64,000 nt of DNA from Roseburia sp. 499 (GTDB taxonomy: Bacteria > Bacillota > Clostridia > Lachnospirales > Lachnospiraceae), in the NCBI RefSeq assembly GCF_001940225.2, contig NZ_CP135164.1:1240001-1304000 (forward strand), given 5' to 3'. Below the pieces are notes generated by a model. That model made no database searches. It saw nothing but the letters and a program-made list of their open reading frames with translations, and was not told the DNA's origin. Position numbers and translations under genes: made by a program. Shown piece by piece: positions 1-9,028 of the stretch (position 1 is the first letter of the stretch; the number at the start of each line of letters is the position of its first letter).

Positions 1-1
1 T

Positions 2-244
2 CTAAAATACCGTCTGGAGAATGAGTATAACGTAGACATTCGCCTGGAGAAGCTGCCTTATGAGCATATCCGCTGGATTGAAAATAAAGAGATTGATATG
101 GATAAGCTGGTAGGAACTTCAGATATGAAGAAGATTCAGGACTTAAAGGGCAATCCATTGCTATTATTTGTAAACAGCTGGAGTGTCGGAATGACATTGG
201 ATCGAAATGAAGGATTGGAATTGTCAGAGTTCGGAAGAGAATAG
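2..244 (+). CDS. prfC: Peptide chain release factor 3, C-terminal end (partial)
   Basis: The last 80 codons of a gene that begins outside the window. The translated tail contains LENEYNVDIRLEKLPYEHIR and LLLFVNSWSVGMTL, which I recognise as the C-terminal domain of RF3, the GTPase that recycles RF1/RF2 after peptide release. The GTPase domain is not in the window, so the call rests on this tail alone. The gene ends in a TAG and is followed 15 bases later by a strong hairpin terminator shared with the convergent ABC operon. Confidence 0.82.
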   Translation, partial: LKYRLENEYNVDIRLEKLPYEHIRWIENKEIDMDKLVGTSDMKKIQDLKGNPLLLFVNSWSVGMTLDRNEGLELSEFGRE

Positions 245-259
245 AAGAGTATGTGATAG

Positions 260-305
260 AAAAACGGATAGGAAACTGAGTGAGTTCAGTATCTTATCCG
301 TTTTT
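260..305. terminator. Bidirectional intrinsic terminator
   Basis: An 11-bp perfect stem (AAAAACGGATA at 260-270, TATCCGTTTTT at 295-305) with a smaller inner hairpin. The A-tract and T-tract at the two ends let it terminate prfC on the plus strand and the ABC permease operon on the minus strand. Confidence 0.85.
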
Positions 306-315
306 CGTTGTTTCC

Positions 316-1170
316 TTACTCTAGATTTACCTTTTTTCGCATGAGAATAAGTGTAATGATATAGAACAAAATGCCAAGTACCAGATTCAATATGATAGAA
401 GCAGGAAAAATTGTACTGTATATGCTACGAGTAGTAGATAGTGAATCTGTGGCAGTACCAGTAATATTCCTTAAATTGATAACTATCAAGATGATACTGG
501 AAGTGATTTGAGTACCTATGTATAATGCAATATAAAAGACAATGGAGCATGCAACCCTGCATTTTTCTACTAACTGTCCCAGTGTAATAGCAAGGTATCC
601 CATGGTCAGTGAGAAAAAGCTGCTTACCAGAAAGAGGATAAAACACAAGAATATCAGTACAACAGGGGTATATCCAAAAATATCCTGAAAGGAGGCTGTG
701 TCTTGTGCTCCGTTAGACAAGGCAGAAATAAAGCCTGAAAGGAACGCTCCCTTGTCAGTGGAATTTTCGTGTACAGCTGCATAGTAACCACTGGAAAAAC
801 TAAGGGCAAAAATAGAACCCATGGTAAGTAGTGTGTTAAAGATAGCCCATAAGGAGGCTACAATCAGTTTGGCATTTAAAAGTTGTAACGGAGTAACCGG
901 AAGGGTAAACATTAAATATCCTTCAGCAGTAAATAGATTTTTGTAAAATCGTACCAACAGATAAATTGTAGATACTAAATCTAATATAATCATGGAAATA
1001 GCATACAGAATAATTAGGAGAATAACCAATGGAATGGAATTCTCGCTCTGTAGGAGATCTGTGCCTAAAAAAATGCATCCTACGATTGTAATAAGAATAA
1101 TGGTAAGGTTTACCGGAATGAGAATTCTTCTGGTAGCCGTCCATTCGTGCTTTAGTAATTTTCCTAACAT
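316..1170 (-). CDS. ABC-2 type exporter permease
   Basis: A 284-residue polytopic membrane protein with about six hydrophobic helices (for example around residues 18-38, 47-70, 105-125, 168-190, 205-230 and 258-278) and a short hydrophilic loop between helices three and four. The start MLGKLLKHEW is typical of permeases paired with YtrB/BcrA-type ATPases in Clostridia. It overlaps the upstream ATPase gene by 7 bases, so the two are translationally coupled. It probably forms the membrane half of an exporter for a peptide or antibiotic-like compound; the substrate cannot be read from sequence. Confidence 0.82.
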   Translation of the reverse strand: MLGKLLKHEWTATRRILIPVNLTIILITIVGCIFLGTDLLQSENSIPLVILLIILYAISMIILDLVSTIYLLVRFYKNLFTAEGYLMFTLPVTPLQLLNAKLIVASLWAIFNTLLTMGSIFALSFSSGYYAAVHENSTDKGAFLSGFISALSNGAQDTASFQDIFGYTPVVLIFLCFILFLVSSFFSLTMGYLAITLGQLVEKCRVACSIVFYIALYIGTQITSSIILIVINLRNITGTATDSLSTTRSIYSTIFPASIILNLVLGILFYIITLILMRKKVNLE

Positions 1171-1859
1171 TTGAATACCTCCCGGAATAATGCATCTACC
1201 GATTTATTATCCTTTTCTCTGATATCATCTACGGAAGCCTGTAAACGAATGCAGCCGTTTTGAAGAAAAATAACCTCATCCAGGATATTTTCAATATCGG
1301 AAATCAGGTGTGTAGAGATAAGGATAGAAGCGTTTTCATCATAATTGGATATAATGGTATTTAAAATATAATCTCTGGCGGCAGGGTCTACGCCTGCAAT
1401 AGGCTCATCTAGCAGATACAAATCTGCTTTGCGGCTCATAACCAGAATTAGTTGTACTTTTTCCTTCGTTCCTTTGGAAAGAGTTTTTAACTTGCTATTT
1501 GGGTCAATATTTAATTTTGACAACATGTCATAAGCACGTTCTGTTTCAAAATCATCGTAGAAATCAGAGAAGAAACCAATGATTTCCTTTATTTTCATCC
1601 AGTCATTAAGATAAGTATGGTCTGGAAGATAGGAGATGAGCTTCTTGCTTTCTATACCTATCGGTTCTTCTTTGATATATAATTCGCCAGAGGTAGGGGA
1701 AAGAAGTCCTGCAATCAACTTGATAAGTGTTGTTTTTCCGCTACCATTTGGTCCTAGTAAACCAATAATATGACCGCTGTCAATCTGGAGATTGATGTCG
1801 GAAAGCGCAGTTTGTTTTCCGTATTGTTTTGTTATATTCTTACATTCTAATAAGGTCAT
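1164..1859 (-). CDS. ABC transporter ATP-binding protein (BcrA/YtrB type)
   Basis: A 231-residue single-domain ATPase that powers the adjacent permease. Walker A is GPNGSGKTT near residues 36-44, the signature is LSKGTKEK, Walker B is LYLLDEP followed by GVDP, and the switch histidine is in ISTHL. The signature motif lacks the usual SGG, as is common in this subfamily. The start codon overlaps the stop of the GntR gene (ATGA), so regulator, ATPase and permease form one operon. Signature and Walker B are intact, so it should be active. Confidence 0.9.
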   Translation of the reverse strand: MTLLECKNITKQYGKQTALSDINLQIDSGHIIGLLGPNGSGKTTLIKLIAGLLSPTSGELYIKEEPIGIESKKLISYLPDHTYLNDWMKIKEIIGFFSDFYDDFETERAYDMLSKLNIDPNSKLKTLSKGTKEKVQLILVMSRKADLYLLDEPIAGVDPAARDYILNTIISNYDENASILISTHLISDIENILDEVIFLQNGCIRLQASVDDIREKDNKSVDALFREVFKC

Positions 1860-2227
1860 TTTGTATCCACCTCGATTGTTTGTTTCATAAGAGATATGGC
1901 TTCATCCTTTTGAAAGCCTAATTTTTGCATATTTTCAAGAAACTGGGAAATGATTTCCTTTGCCAGTTCGGCCTTTAATTTATCAATCATCTTTGTATCC
2001 TCCGTAATAAATCTACCACTGGTTCGCTGGGAATAAACAAGGCCCGTCCGTTCCAATTCAGAAAGAGCCTTTTGCATGGTATTGGGGTTTACCGAAGCTT
2101 CTGCTGCAAGTTCTCGAACAGAAGGCAGTTTATCACCGGGACTGTATACGCCTGAAATAATATCCATCTGTATTTTTTCAATAATCTGGATAAAAATTGG
2201 TCTGTCGGAATCTAAGTTCCAGGGCAT
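1856..2227 (-). CDS. GntR-family regulator (YtrA type)
   Basis: A 123-residue repressor-type protein. An N-terminal winged helix (about residues 10-75, with GDKLPSVRELA and the recognition segment VNPNTMQKAL) is followed by a short helical tail of about 45 residues and no large effector domain, which defines the YtrA subfamily. These proteins normally repress their own operon and are released by cell-wall-active compounds. It is the first gene of the operon with the ATPase and permease. A palindrome in its promoter is the likely binding site. Confidence 0.9.
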   Translation of the reverse strand: MPWNLDSDRPIFIQIIEKIQMDIISGVYSPGDKLPSVRELAAEASVNPNTMQKALSELERTGLVYSQRTSGRFITEDTKMIDKLKAELAKEIISQFLENMQKLGFQKDEAISLMKQTIEVDTK

Positions 2228-2250
2228 AATATCACCTCTTTTTCATGTAT

Positions 2251-2299
2251 TATTGTACTATCTTAGTGATACAATAAACACTTTTGGTAAAAATGTCAA
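2251..2299 (-). promoter_or_regulatory. Promoter and palindromic operator of the GntR-ABC operon
   Basis: On the minus strand a TTGACA -35 (2299-2294) is 17 bases from a TATTGT -10. The -10 is the first part of a perfect 7-bp inverted repeat, TATTGTA and TACAATA, separated by 12 bases (2251-2257 and 2270-2276). A repressor sitting there would block the -10, which fits autoregulation by the GntR protein encoded just downstream. That the GntR protein binds here is inferred. Confidence 0.75.
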
Positions 2300-2309
2300 G
2301 AGATTTGGG

Positions 2310-3401
2310 CTATTTTCGCATGAAACATTCCAAAAGTTTATCATTCATTTCCGGGCTCATAAAGCAGAAACGAACGTACTTATTATCCAAAAACGGAAAA
2401 GTTGAACAGTCACGAATCATCATTTTTTCACGAATTGCACGGTCAAACAAAAGTTCTGAGGTAAGTGTATCATCCATAAGACGTACCAGCATAAAGTTTC
2501 CACTTGGCTTGTATACCTTGAAACGGGAGTCTTTGGAAAGGGCATTATACATTCTGGCACGCTCCGTAGAAATGAGTTGCCGTGTTTTTTGAATATAATC
2601 GGTATCTTTAAACATAATTTCACCGGCAATGACTGCAAGAGAGTTAATTGTCCATGGATTTTTTCTGGTATTGATTGCCTTAATTAAGTCTCGGTTTCCG
2701 GTGATAGCATAGCCAAGACGCAGTCCGGGGGCAGCAAAGAACTTAGAAGTTCCTCTTAGAATAACAATATTATTGTAAAAGGCAGTCAGTGGAGTGGAAT
2801 CAATCTCATCATAATTATCAGCAAATTCCACATAGGTTTCATCTACCATGACAAAAATATCATTTTGTTTACAAATATCCAGAATGGTACGCATATCTTT
2901 CTGGTTGACAGCAGTAGATGTTGGATTATTCGGATTGCAGATGACCAAAAGGTCAATGCTTTCATTCAACTGAGCAGTGAAGTGGGCAACATCTAAGCAG
3001 AAGCCTTGTTCTTCTTTTAGTGGATAGTACAGGCAGGTACCGCCGCCTAAGGAAATTTCACGTTCATATTCAGAATAGGTAGGTCCAAGGATAAGAGCCT
3101 TTTGGGGATGTTCAATTTGAATGAATAGTGAAATCAGTTCTGTAGAACCGTTTCCCATGATAATATTTTCATAGTCTGTATTTACATAATCAGCAATGCA
3201 TTTCCGAAGAGATGTGTATTCTCTGTCCGGATAGGTAGTAATTGCATCAATGTGCTTTGAAAGGGTGCTTCTGAGCATAGGGGAAACGCCCAAAGGATTT
3301 ACATTGGCACTGAAGCTTGTAATTTCTTCCTTTTTAATACCATAAATTTGTTCTATTTTTTCCAGGTCGCTACCATGGAAATGGTCTTTGTGTTGTAACA
3401 T
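2310..3401 (-). CDS. PLP-dependent aminotransferase, HisC/CobD-like
   Basis: A 363-residue fold-type I PLP enzyme. Visible landmarks are NPNNPT (around 157-162), VDETYVEF (186-193, with the PLP-contacting Asp and Tyr), the Schiff-base lysine in GTSKFFAAPGLRLGY (Lys220) and the substrate-binding Arg228. The N-terminus HGSDLEKIEQIYG...FSANVNPLG resembles L-threonine-O-3-phosphate decarboxylase (CobD) as much as histidinol-phosphate aminotransferase. No cob or his genes are nearby, so the substrate stays open. It has its own promoter, divergent from the large gene at 3507. Confidence 0.83.
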   Translation of the reverse strand: MLQHKDHFHGSDLEKIEQIYGIKKEEITSFSANVNPLGVSPMLRSTLSKHIDAITTYPDREYTSLRKCIADYVNTDYENIIMGNGSTELISLFIQIEHPQKALILGPTYSEYEREISLGGGTCLYYPLKEEQGFCLDVAHFTAQLNESIDLLVICNPNNPTSTAVNQKDMRTILDICKQNDIFVMVDETYVEFADNYDEIDSTPLTAFYNNIVILRGTSKFFAAPGLRLGYAITGNRDLIKAINTRKNPWTINSLAVIAGEIMFKDTDYIQKTRQLISTERARMYNALSKDSRFKVYKPSGNFMLVRLMDDTLTSELLFDRAIREKMMIRDCSTFPFLDNKYVRFCFMSPEMNDKLLECFMRK

Positions 3402-3423
3402 TTTTTTGCCTCCAAATTTTTCA

Positions 3424-3452
3424 TTTACACCATTGGCGGAATCGTTTATAAT
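3424..3452 (+). promoter_or_regulatory. Promoter of the four-gene cassette
   Basis: TTTACA at 3424-3429 and a perfect TATAAT at 3447-3452 are separated by exactly 17 bases. Transcription would start near 3459, which puts the TTG at 3474 almost at the 5' end without a ribosome site and favours the TTG at 3507. Confidence 0.72.
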
Positions 3453-3460
3453 TTATGTAT

Positions 3461-3488
3461 ATTATAACGGATATTGACGAAAAATCAA
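3461..3488 (-). promoter_or_regulatory. Promoter of the aminotransferase gene
   Basis: On the minus strand TTGATT (3488-3483) and TATAAT (3466-3461) are 16 bases apart, followed by a GGAGG ribosome site before the ATG at 3401. It interleaves with the divergent plus-strand promoter, so the two may compete. Confidence 0.6.
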
Positions 3489-3506
3489 CTAGAAGCAGGT
3501 GACGAT

Positions 3507-6500
3507 TTGCGTAAGAAGATACAGGAACTGGCAGCAGGAAAATGTGATAAGAAGTGTTCAATTATTCAATTTTCAGAGAAAGAATTGAAAGTAAAGGTGT
3601 TGGAGGGGCAGAAGTATAGTGGAAAGTTTACCATAGAAAGTACGAATGAGATACCTATGCGTGGTATCGTCTATTCTTCCAATCCACGGATGGAATGTCA
3701 GAATTCCCAATTTCAGGGAAATGAAGTAACCATAAATTATGAATTTCATAGTGAAGGTATGGTAGAAGGTGATTCTTCCAAGGGTGACTTTTATGTTATT
3801 TGTAATGAGGGAGAATATGACCTTCCTTTTGTAGTGACGGTTTCGAAGGGATATCCGGAGAGTTCTCAGGGAAGTATTGACAGTATATTCAGCTTTGCCA
3901 ATCTTGCACAGAGTTCTTATGAAGAGGCAGTAGAAGTATTTGGAAAACCGGAATTTATCAATATTTTTAAAGAACGGGAGCAGGAAGAACGATTAGGGTA
4001 TCTGGGACTTATGAAAAAGCCATGTACTATGGCGCAGGTGGAAGAGTTTTTGATTTTAGCTAAGAAAAAGAAAAGAATCAGTTTTTCTATAGAAGAAAGT
4101 CAGACAGAAATTTATGGAATCGGGCAAGATGAAAAGCAACATGTTACGTTGAAAAAGGATAACTGGGGATATGTTGCCATTGAGGTAAGCAGTGATGCTG
4201 CGTTTGTGGCACCGGTAAAAAGAGTGATTACCACCGAGGATTTTGTAGGAAATCGGGCGATTGTGGAATATGTGATTTTAGAAGAAAAATTACATGCAGG
4301 GAAAAATTTTGCAAGAATTACTTTTGAGAATCAGTTTCAGAAGGATAGTGTGGAACTTTGTATTACCAGAGAAGAAAAAGACATGGAGAAGAATCGAACT
4401 TTTCTGGAAATTCAAAAGCGAAGAGAAGCCTTAGTGAAGTATTATATTGCATTTCGTCTGCGTCAGATGGTAACCGGTGTATGGACAAAAAAGACTTGTG
4501 AGGAACTGGACTTTTTAATGAATCTGGAGCAGGACAATGGTTGGTGTTCCTTGTACAAGGCGCAGGCACTTCTGATAAATCGTCAGAAACAGGAAGCGCA
4601 GTGGATATTGGATGCTTTCCGTAGAGAAAATAGAGAAAAAGATACACCATTGTATGCGTATTATTTGTATTTGTGTACACTGGCAGAACCGGAACCGGCA
4701 TATGTAAATCAGTTGACTGAGCAGATAGAAGAAATCTATCATCGGAATCAGGAGAATCCTATTCTATTGTGGATTCTATTGTTTGTGGATGAAGAGTTTA
4801 ATTATAGTAATAATCGGAAATTAGAGGCAATTGCAAGGCAGATAGAGAGGGGATGTGACAGTCCGGTTCTCTATATAGAAGCATATTCCCTATTGAGTCA
4901 GGAGCCTTATTTGATTCATAAGGGAGACAAATTGGAACGAAAAATTCTAGGTTGGGCAGTGAAGCATAATGTTCTAACAATAAAGATGGCAGAGCAGATA
5001 AGACAGTTGATTCCACAGTTGACTTCCTTTCATCCGGTGTGGTATCGGATTATGGAATCATGTTATGAGAAGTATCCATCTAACGAACTATTGCAAGAAA
5101 TCTGTGGATATTGTATCAGGGCCGGACGTTATGGAGAGCAGTTCTTCAAATGGTATGATGCCGGAGTCAGAGAAGAGTTGCGGATTGGTGGTTTGTATGA
5201 GGCGTGGATGTTGTCAGCAAATCAGGGACAATTACAGAAGATTCCGAAACTGGTGACAATGTATTTTCAATACCATAGCAATCTGGCATATCAGCAACAG
5301 GCAATGCTTTATAGTGCGGTAATAAGCAATAAGCAGAGTATGAAGCAGGTGTTCCAGAATTATCAGAAGTCCATGGAAGAGTTTGCGCTAGAACAGCTTA
5401 GGGCTGGTAGAATTGACCAGAATTTGGCAGTGATTTACAGAGAAATGTTGACCCCGGCAGTTTTGAATGAGGAATCAGCAGAATGGTTATCTAAGGTGAT
5501 TTTTTCCTACCAGATTACTTGTCAGGAGGAAAAAGCGGTAAGGGTCATAGTACGGCAATATCAGTTGCAACAGGAACAGGCAGTTCCCCTGGTAAACCAT
5601 AGTGCTTATGTCAATATCTATGGAATGGTATATAGCATATTATTAGAGGATGCAAAGGGAAATCGTTTCCTTCCAAAAGAAGATATTGTGATAAAGCCTT
5701 TAATGAATGCAGCGCTTTTTTTAAAAAAGGGAATGGAATATGCCAGTGATAATCTGAGTTTTATGTTGAGTTACTTTGATTGTAAAAAGATATGGCAAAC
5801 CTATGAAGAGGAAGATTTACCTTATTTGAAAAAAATGATGGAGTCTCCAAAACTTAGTAGGGAATATCAGGAGGAAATTCGTCTTCAGATGATTGCATAT
5901 CATTATGACAATTATACGGGAGATACGCTAGATGAATTTTTGTTGAATTTGTCTTTTGAACGGCTAGAACAGAATATCCGCGGAAAATTGATGGAACTTT
6001 TAGTGGCAAGGGGACACTTCCACAAAGCGTATGAACTGGTATTGGCATATGGAAGTGAAAGTTTGTCGGCGTCGAAGTTGTTGTCTGTTATTTGTAACAA
6101 AATAGATGAGATAGAACAGGAACCGGATGATTTTCTGATTGGAATGTGCAGAACTGTATTTTTGCGTGGAAAATATAATGATATGGTATTGGAATATATG
6201 TGTCGTTACTTCTATGGCAATCTTAAGGAGATGACAGGTCTTTGGAAGGCGGCAAGGGAATTTGAACTGGAGTGCCGGGATTTGGAGGAACGTTGCCTTA
6301 CCCAATTTCTTTATACGGGTAGTTATGCTATGTGTATGGAAGAGATTTTTGAAAGTTACGCAAAAAAAGGTGGAAGAAAGATTATTATTATTGCGTATCT
6401 TTCTCAGATATCTCATAAGTATCTGACCAGTGATATAGAAGTCTCTAATTATGTTTTCCAAAAGATTTCGGAATTGTTGGACGAAGAGGAAGAATTAAAT

Positions 6501-7046
6501 GAACCTTGTCGTCTTGGATTTTTGAAATGGTGTTCAGAGACAGAAAAGATATCCGAAAAGCAGAAGGAGCAAGCGGAAGAGATTCTAAAAATTGCAGTCA
6601 GTGAAGGAAAATATTTTCCGTTTTATAAGAGTCTTCCCCAGGAATTTGCAGAAAAGTATATGTATTATGACAAAACGTTTTTGGAATACCGCACAGTACC
6701 GGATACCAGAGTGGTAATAAATTTTGGGAAAAGGGGTTCAGAAGATTATGTAGAATGTGAAATGACAAGGATGTATAGTGGAATCTTTGTAAAGCCATTT
6801 TTGCTGTTTTTTGGAGAGGAAGTACCATATTATATTAAGGAAGAGAAAAATGGCGAGATGGTGGTAACAGAAAGCAGTCATGTTCAGAGTAGTGAGATAT
6901 GTCCTGTTAATGAAGAGAGTAAGTATCAGCTCCTAAATGGTATGATCATGAGTTTACAGATGAGGGATGGAGCAACCATAGAGAAGTTATTGGGGCAGTA
7001 TGAAATGGTGGAACAATTAACACGCGAGAGATTTACCATAATATAA
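3507..7046 (+). CDS. Giant solenoid protein of unknown function (DUF5717-like)
   Basis: A cytoplasmic protein of about 1,179 residues with no signal peptide or membrane segment. The first 110 residues look like a beta-sandwich (EGQKYSGKFTIEST, GDFYVICNEGEYDLPF), a second beta-rich part spans roughly 180-290, a long alpha-helical repeat region runs from about 300 to 1030, and a beta-rich C-terminal domain closes it. I recall this layout as Pfam DUF5717 of Lachnospiraceae. The TTG at 3507, preceded by AGGTGA, gives the family-like start 'LRKKIQELAAGK'; an earlier TTG at 3474 lacks a ribosome site. It is the first gene of a cassette with the next three. Helical repeats suggest a scaffold; function unknown. 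Confidence 0.78.
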   Translation: MRKKIQELAAGKCDKKCSIIQFSEKELKVKVLEGQKYSGKFTIESTNEIPMRGIVYSSNPRMECQNSQFQGNEVTINYEFHSEGMVEGDSSKGDFYVICNEGEYDLPFVVTVSKGYPESSQGSIDSIFSFANLAQSSYEEAVEVFGKPEFINIFKEREQEERLGYLGLMKKPCTMAQVEEFLILAKKKKRISFSIEESQTEIYGIGQDEKQHVTLKKDNWGYVAIEVSSDAAFVAPVKRVITTEDFVGNRAIVEYVILEEKLHAGKNFARITFENQFQKDSVELCITREEKDMEKNRTFLEIQKRREALVKYYIAFRLRQMVTGVWTKKTCEELDFLMNLEQDNGWCSLYKAQALLINRQKQEAQWILDAFRRENREKDTPLYAYYLYLCTLAEPEPAYVNQLTEQIEEIYHRNQENPILLWILLFVDEEFNYSNNRKLEAIARQIERGCDSPVLYIEAYSLLSQEPYLIHKGDKLERKILGWAVKHNVLTIKMAEQIRQLIPQLTSFHPVWYRIMESCYEKYPSNELLQEICGYCIRAGRYGEQFFKWYDAGVREELRIGGLYEAWMLSANQGQLQKIPKLVTMYFQYHSNLAYQQQAMLYSAVISNKQSMKQVFQNYQKSMEEFALEQLRAGRIDQNLAVIYREMLTPAVLNEESAEWLSKVIFSYQITCQEEKAVRVIVRQYQLQQEQAVPLVNHSAYVNIYGMVYSILLEDAKGNRFLPKEDIVIKPLMNAALFLKKGMEYASDNLSFMLSYFDCKKIWQTYEEEDLPYLKKMMESPKLSREYQEEIRLQMIAYHYDNYTGDTLDEFLLNLSFERLEQNIRGKLMELLVARGHFHKAYELVLAYGSESLSASKLLSVICNKIDEIEQEPDDFLIGMCRTVFLRGKYNDMVLEYMCRYFYGNLKEMTGLWKAAREFELECRDLEERCLTQFLYTGSYAMCMEEIFESYAKKGGRKIIIIAYLSQISHKYLTSDIEVSNYVFQKISELLDEEEELNEPCRLGFLKWCSETEKISEKQKEQAEEILKIAVSEGKYFPFYKSLPQEFAEKYMYYDKTFLEYRTVPDTRVVINFGKRGSEDYVECEMTRMYSGIFVKPFLLFFGEEVPYYIKEEKNGEMVVTESSHVQSSEICPVNEESKYQLLNGMIMSLQMRDGATIEKLLGQYEMVEQLTRERFTII

Positions 7047-7062
7047 AGGGTGGTGAGAGTGG

Positions 7063-8280
7063 ATGAGACCGAAAGAAACAGAATGGTATATCGGAATTGA
7101 ATTAGGAAATAAGTGGACTATGGTAAGTTCCTATACGGTAGGCATGAAGGAGCCTGAGACAAAGGGATTGGTTGCCGGAAGTCAGAGTTATCGAATTCCC
7201 ACTGCCCTTTGTAAGAAACGTGGAATTAGTCAGTGGTATCTGTCAGAACAAACGGAAGGAATCTACATAGAGCATTTATTGGAAAAGGTAGTAAAAGGGG
7301 AAATAGTAGAGGCAGAAGAGTCCTATGAGGCAAAAGAACTTTTTTTGGTATTTTTACGAAAAGTAATACGGATGGCATTACCGGGAAAAGGAATAGTTGC
7401 AGTAACCAGATGTGTGTTTTCGGTAGAACAGCTTACCACAGAGTTAGCTGAATTGTTGCTTGGATGTGCCCGTGAACTGGGATGGAAGCCAGAGCAGATT
7501 CTGATTCAGGATAACAAAGAGAGCTTTTATGCTTATGCCGTTAGCCAGAAACAGGAATTGTGGATGTATGATGTTGCATTGTTTTCCAGTGAAGATGGAG
7601 CAGTCACTTATTGGAATATGAGTCATGACAAGAAGACGATACCTCAGATTTGCAAAGTCACAGAGCAATATTTGGGTGAACTTCCGAAAGATAGCGATGA
7701 ACGTGATTTGGAATTTGCCAAAATGTTGGAAAAAACATTGAATGGAAGGATTGTCTCGGCGGTATACCTTATAGGAGAGGGATTTGAGGGAGGATGGATG
7801 CGAACCTCATTGCAGGTGGTGTGTCGGGGGCACAGAGCATTTCAGGGAAAGAATCTCTATACCAAAGGTGCTTGTTATGCAGGGGTATTAGATGCTCATG
7901 CTGAGAAAAGAGAGACCATTTATTTTTGCGAATATAAGACAGAGAAGAATGTGTTTTTGAAGGCGTCTTATCAAGAACGGGAATATATGTATCCACTGGT
8001 AGAGGCGGGAAGAAACAGACATCAGATTCAAAAAAAGTGTTCTGTGTTATTGGAAGGGGAACCATCATTGGATGTTTGGGTGCAATCTCCGGGAAAGAAA
8101 GAGGCTGTTATTGAGAGCATGGAACTTCAGGGATTAAATTCTGTAGAAGGAAGAAGATGCCGATTGGAACTTCAGATAGAAGGAAAACTAGAGAATGGAT
8201 TGCAACTTAAGGTAAGAGATATCGGATTAGGTGAACTTTTACCTGGAAGCAATCAAGAATGGGAATACGAGATAGGATAA
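7063..8280 (+). CDS. Hsp70/actin-fold protein of unknown function (DUF5716-like)
   Basis: A 405-residue protein with a degenerate Hsp70-like plan. Phosphate-1 motif IGIELGNKWTMVS lies at residues 10-22 (Glu replaces the usual Asp of DLG). A weak phosphate-2 region is DVALFSSEDGAVTYW, an adenosine-type motif is VYLIGEGFEGGW, and KGACYAGV matches the GAAIQAGV helix of Hsp70. The last 110 residues are beta-rich, where Hsp70 has its substrate domain. It may bind nucleotide without efficient hydrolysis. It starts 16 bases after the giant gene with a GGTGG ribosome site and is followed 10 bases later by the TPR gene, so the set is one operon. I recall the family as DUF5716; function unknown. Confidence 0.75.
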   Translation: MRPKETEWYIGIELGNKWTMVSSYTVGMKEPETKGLVAGSQSYRIPTALCKKRGISQWYLSEQTEGIYIEHLLEKVVKGEIVEAEESYEAKELFLVFLRKVIRMALPGKGIVAVTRCVFSVEQLTTELAELLLGCARELGWKPEQILIQDNKESFYAYAVSQKQELWMYDVALFSSEDGAVTYWNMSHDKKTIPQICKVTEQYLGELPKDSDERDLEFAKMLEKTLNGRIVSAVYLIGEGFEGGWMRTSLQVVCRGHRAFQGKNLYTKGACYAGVLDAHAEKRETIYFCEYKTEKNVFLKASYQEREYMYPLVEAGRNRHQIQKKCSVLLEGEPSLDVWVQSPGKKEAVIESMELQGLNSVEGRRCRLELQIEGKLENGLQLKVRDIGLGELLPGSNQEWEYEIG

Positions 8281-8290
8281 GGAGAAGACC

Positions 8291-9028
8291 ATGAATAAAG
8301 TATGGATATGTCAGAGTAAAATAGCGGGTATTCCCCTTTATCTTCCGGAGCAGCGGGTAAACTTATATTCTTTGGAGGAATTGTGTTATTATTTATGCCA
8401 GGATGCTGAAGTAATAGAAGAACAGTTTTTTGATGAAAAATTAGTGCTGTGGTTGGAACGGGAACTGGAATTAACAGAATTGTGTGAGCGACTACGGGAA
8501 GGAATTGCACAAGGAAAGCGTGGTTTCTGGTGTATGGAAGTGATTCTTTGGGAAAGTGGTTATTATACCAAGGAAGAAATAGAAAAAGTAATGGAAACAG
8601 TAAGCAGGATTGTCCAGGCAAAGCCGGAGGAAAGAAAGAAGTTACGGGCAGATCGAATGCTTCAGGAAGGAAGGTATAAAGTAGCACTTCAGGAATATCA
8701 GCAGTTGGTTCTAAAGGATAATCCGGACAAGTTGTTAGCAAGTCACATATGGCATAATATGGGAACTGCATATGCAAGACAGTTTTTGTTTGAACGGGCA
8801 GCAGAATGTTATGAGAAGGCTTATATTATGGGGCGCATGGAAGAGAGCAGACAGCAGTATCTTGTTGCACGTGCTTGCGCAGAGAGACAGAATCTGGAAG
8901 AGGGTGAAAATATTACAGAAGGGAAAGACTTGCAGAAGGTGAAAGAGCAGGAGGGAATATTACGTTATGAAGAAGAGGTATATCGGAAATTAGAGAAACT
9001 TGTAGAAGAATATATGAGAAGTGAGTGA
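8291..9028 (+). CDS. TPR-repeat protein of the cassette
   Basis: A 245-residue soluble protein. The N-terminal third (residues 1-110, starting WICQSKIAGIPLYLPEQRVN and YSLEELCYYL) is a domain I do not recognise. Residues about 120-200 form two to three tetratricopeptide-type helical pairs (ADRMLQEGRYKVALQEY; IWHNMGTAYARQFLFERAAE). The C-terminus is a charged helix. TPR proteins commonly dock onto chaperones, which fits its place directly after an Hsp70-like gene, though interaction is inference. It overlaps the start of the next gene by 8 bases if the GTG start of that gene is used. Confidence 0.8.
   Translation: MNKVWICQSKIAGIPLYLPEQRVNLYSLEELCYYLCQDAEVIEEQFFDEKLVLWLERELELTELCERLREGIAQGKRGFWCMEVILWESGYYTKEEIEKVMETVSRIVQAKPEERKKLRADRMLQEGRYKVALQEYQQLVLKDNPDKLLASHIWHNMGTAYARQFLFERAAECYEKAYIMGRMEESRQQYLVARACAERQNLEEGENITEGKDLQKVKEQEGILRYEEEVYRKLEKLVEEYMRSE

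Noticed and set aside
6000..6461. A 153-codon minus-strand frame inside the giant gene
   Set aside because: It is a mirror of the coding frame with no start signal, promoter or recognisable protein features.
8253..8777. A 174-codon open frame on the minus strand opposite the TPR gene
   Set aside because: It lies fully opposite the cassette genes, is rich in Pro, Leu and His from reversed codons, and has no ribosome site or domain.
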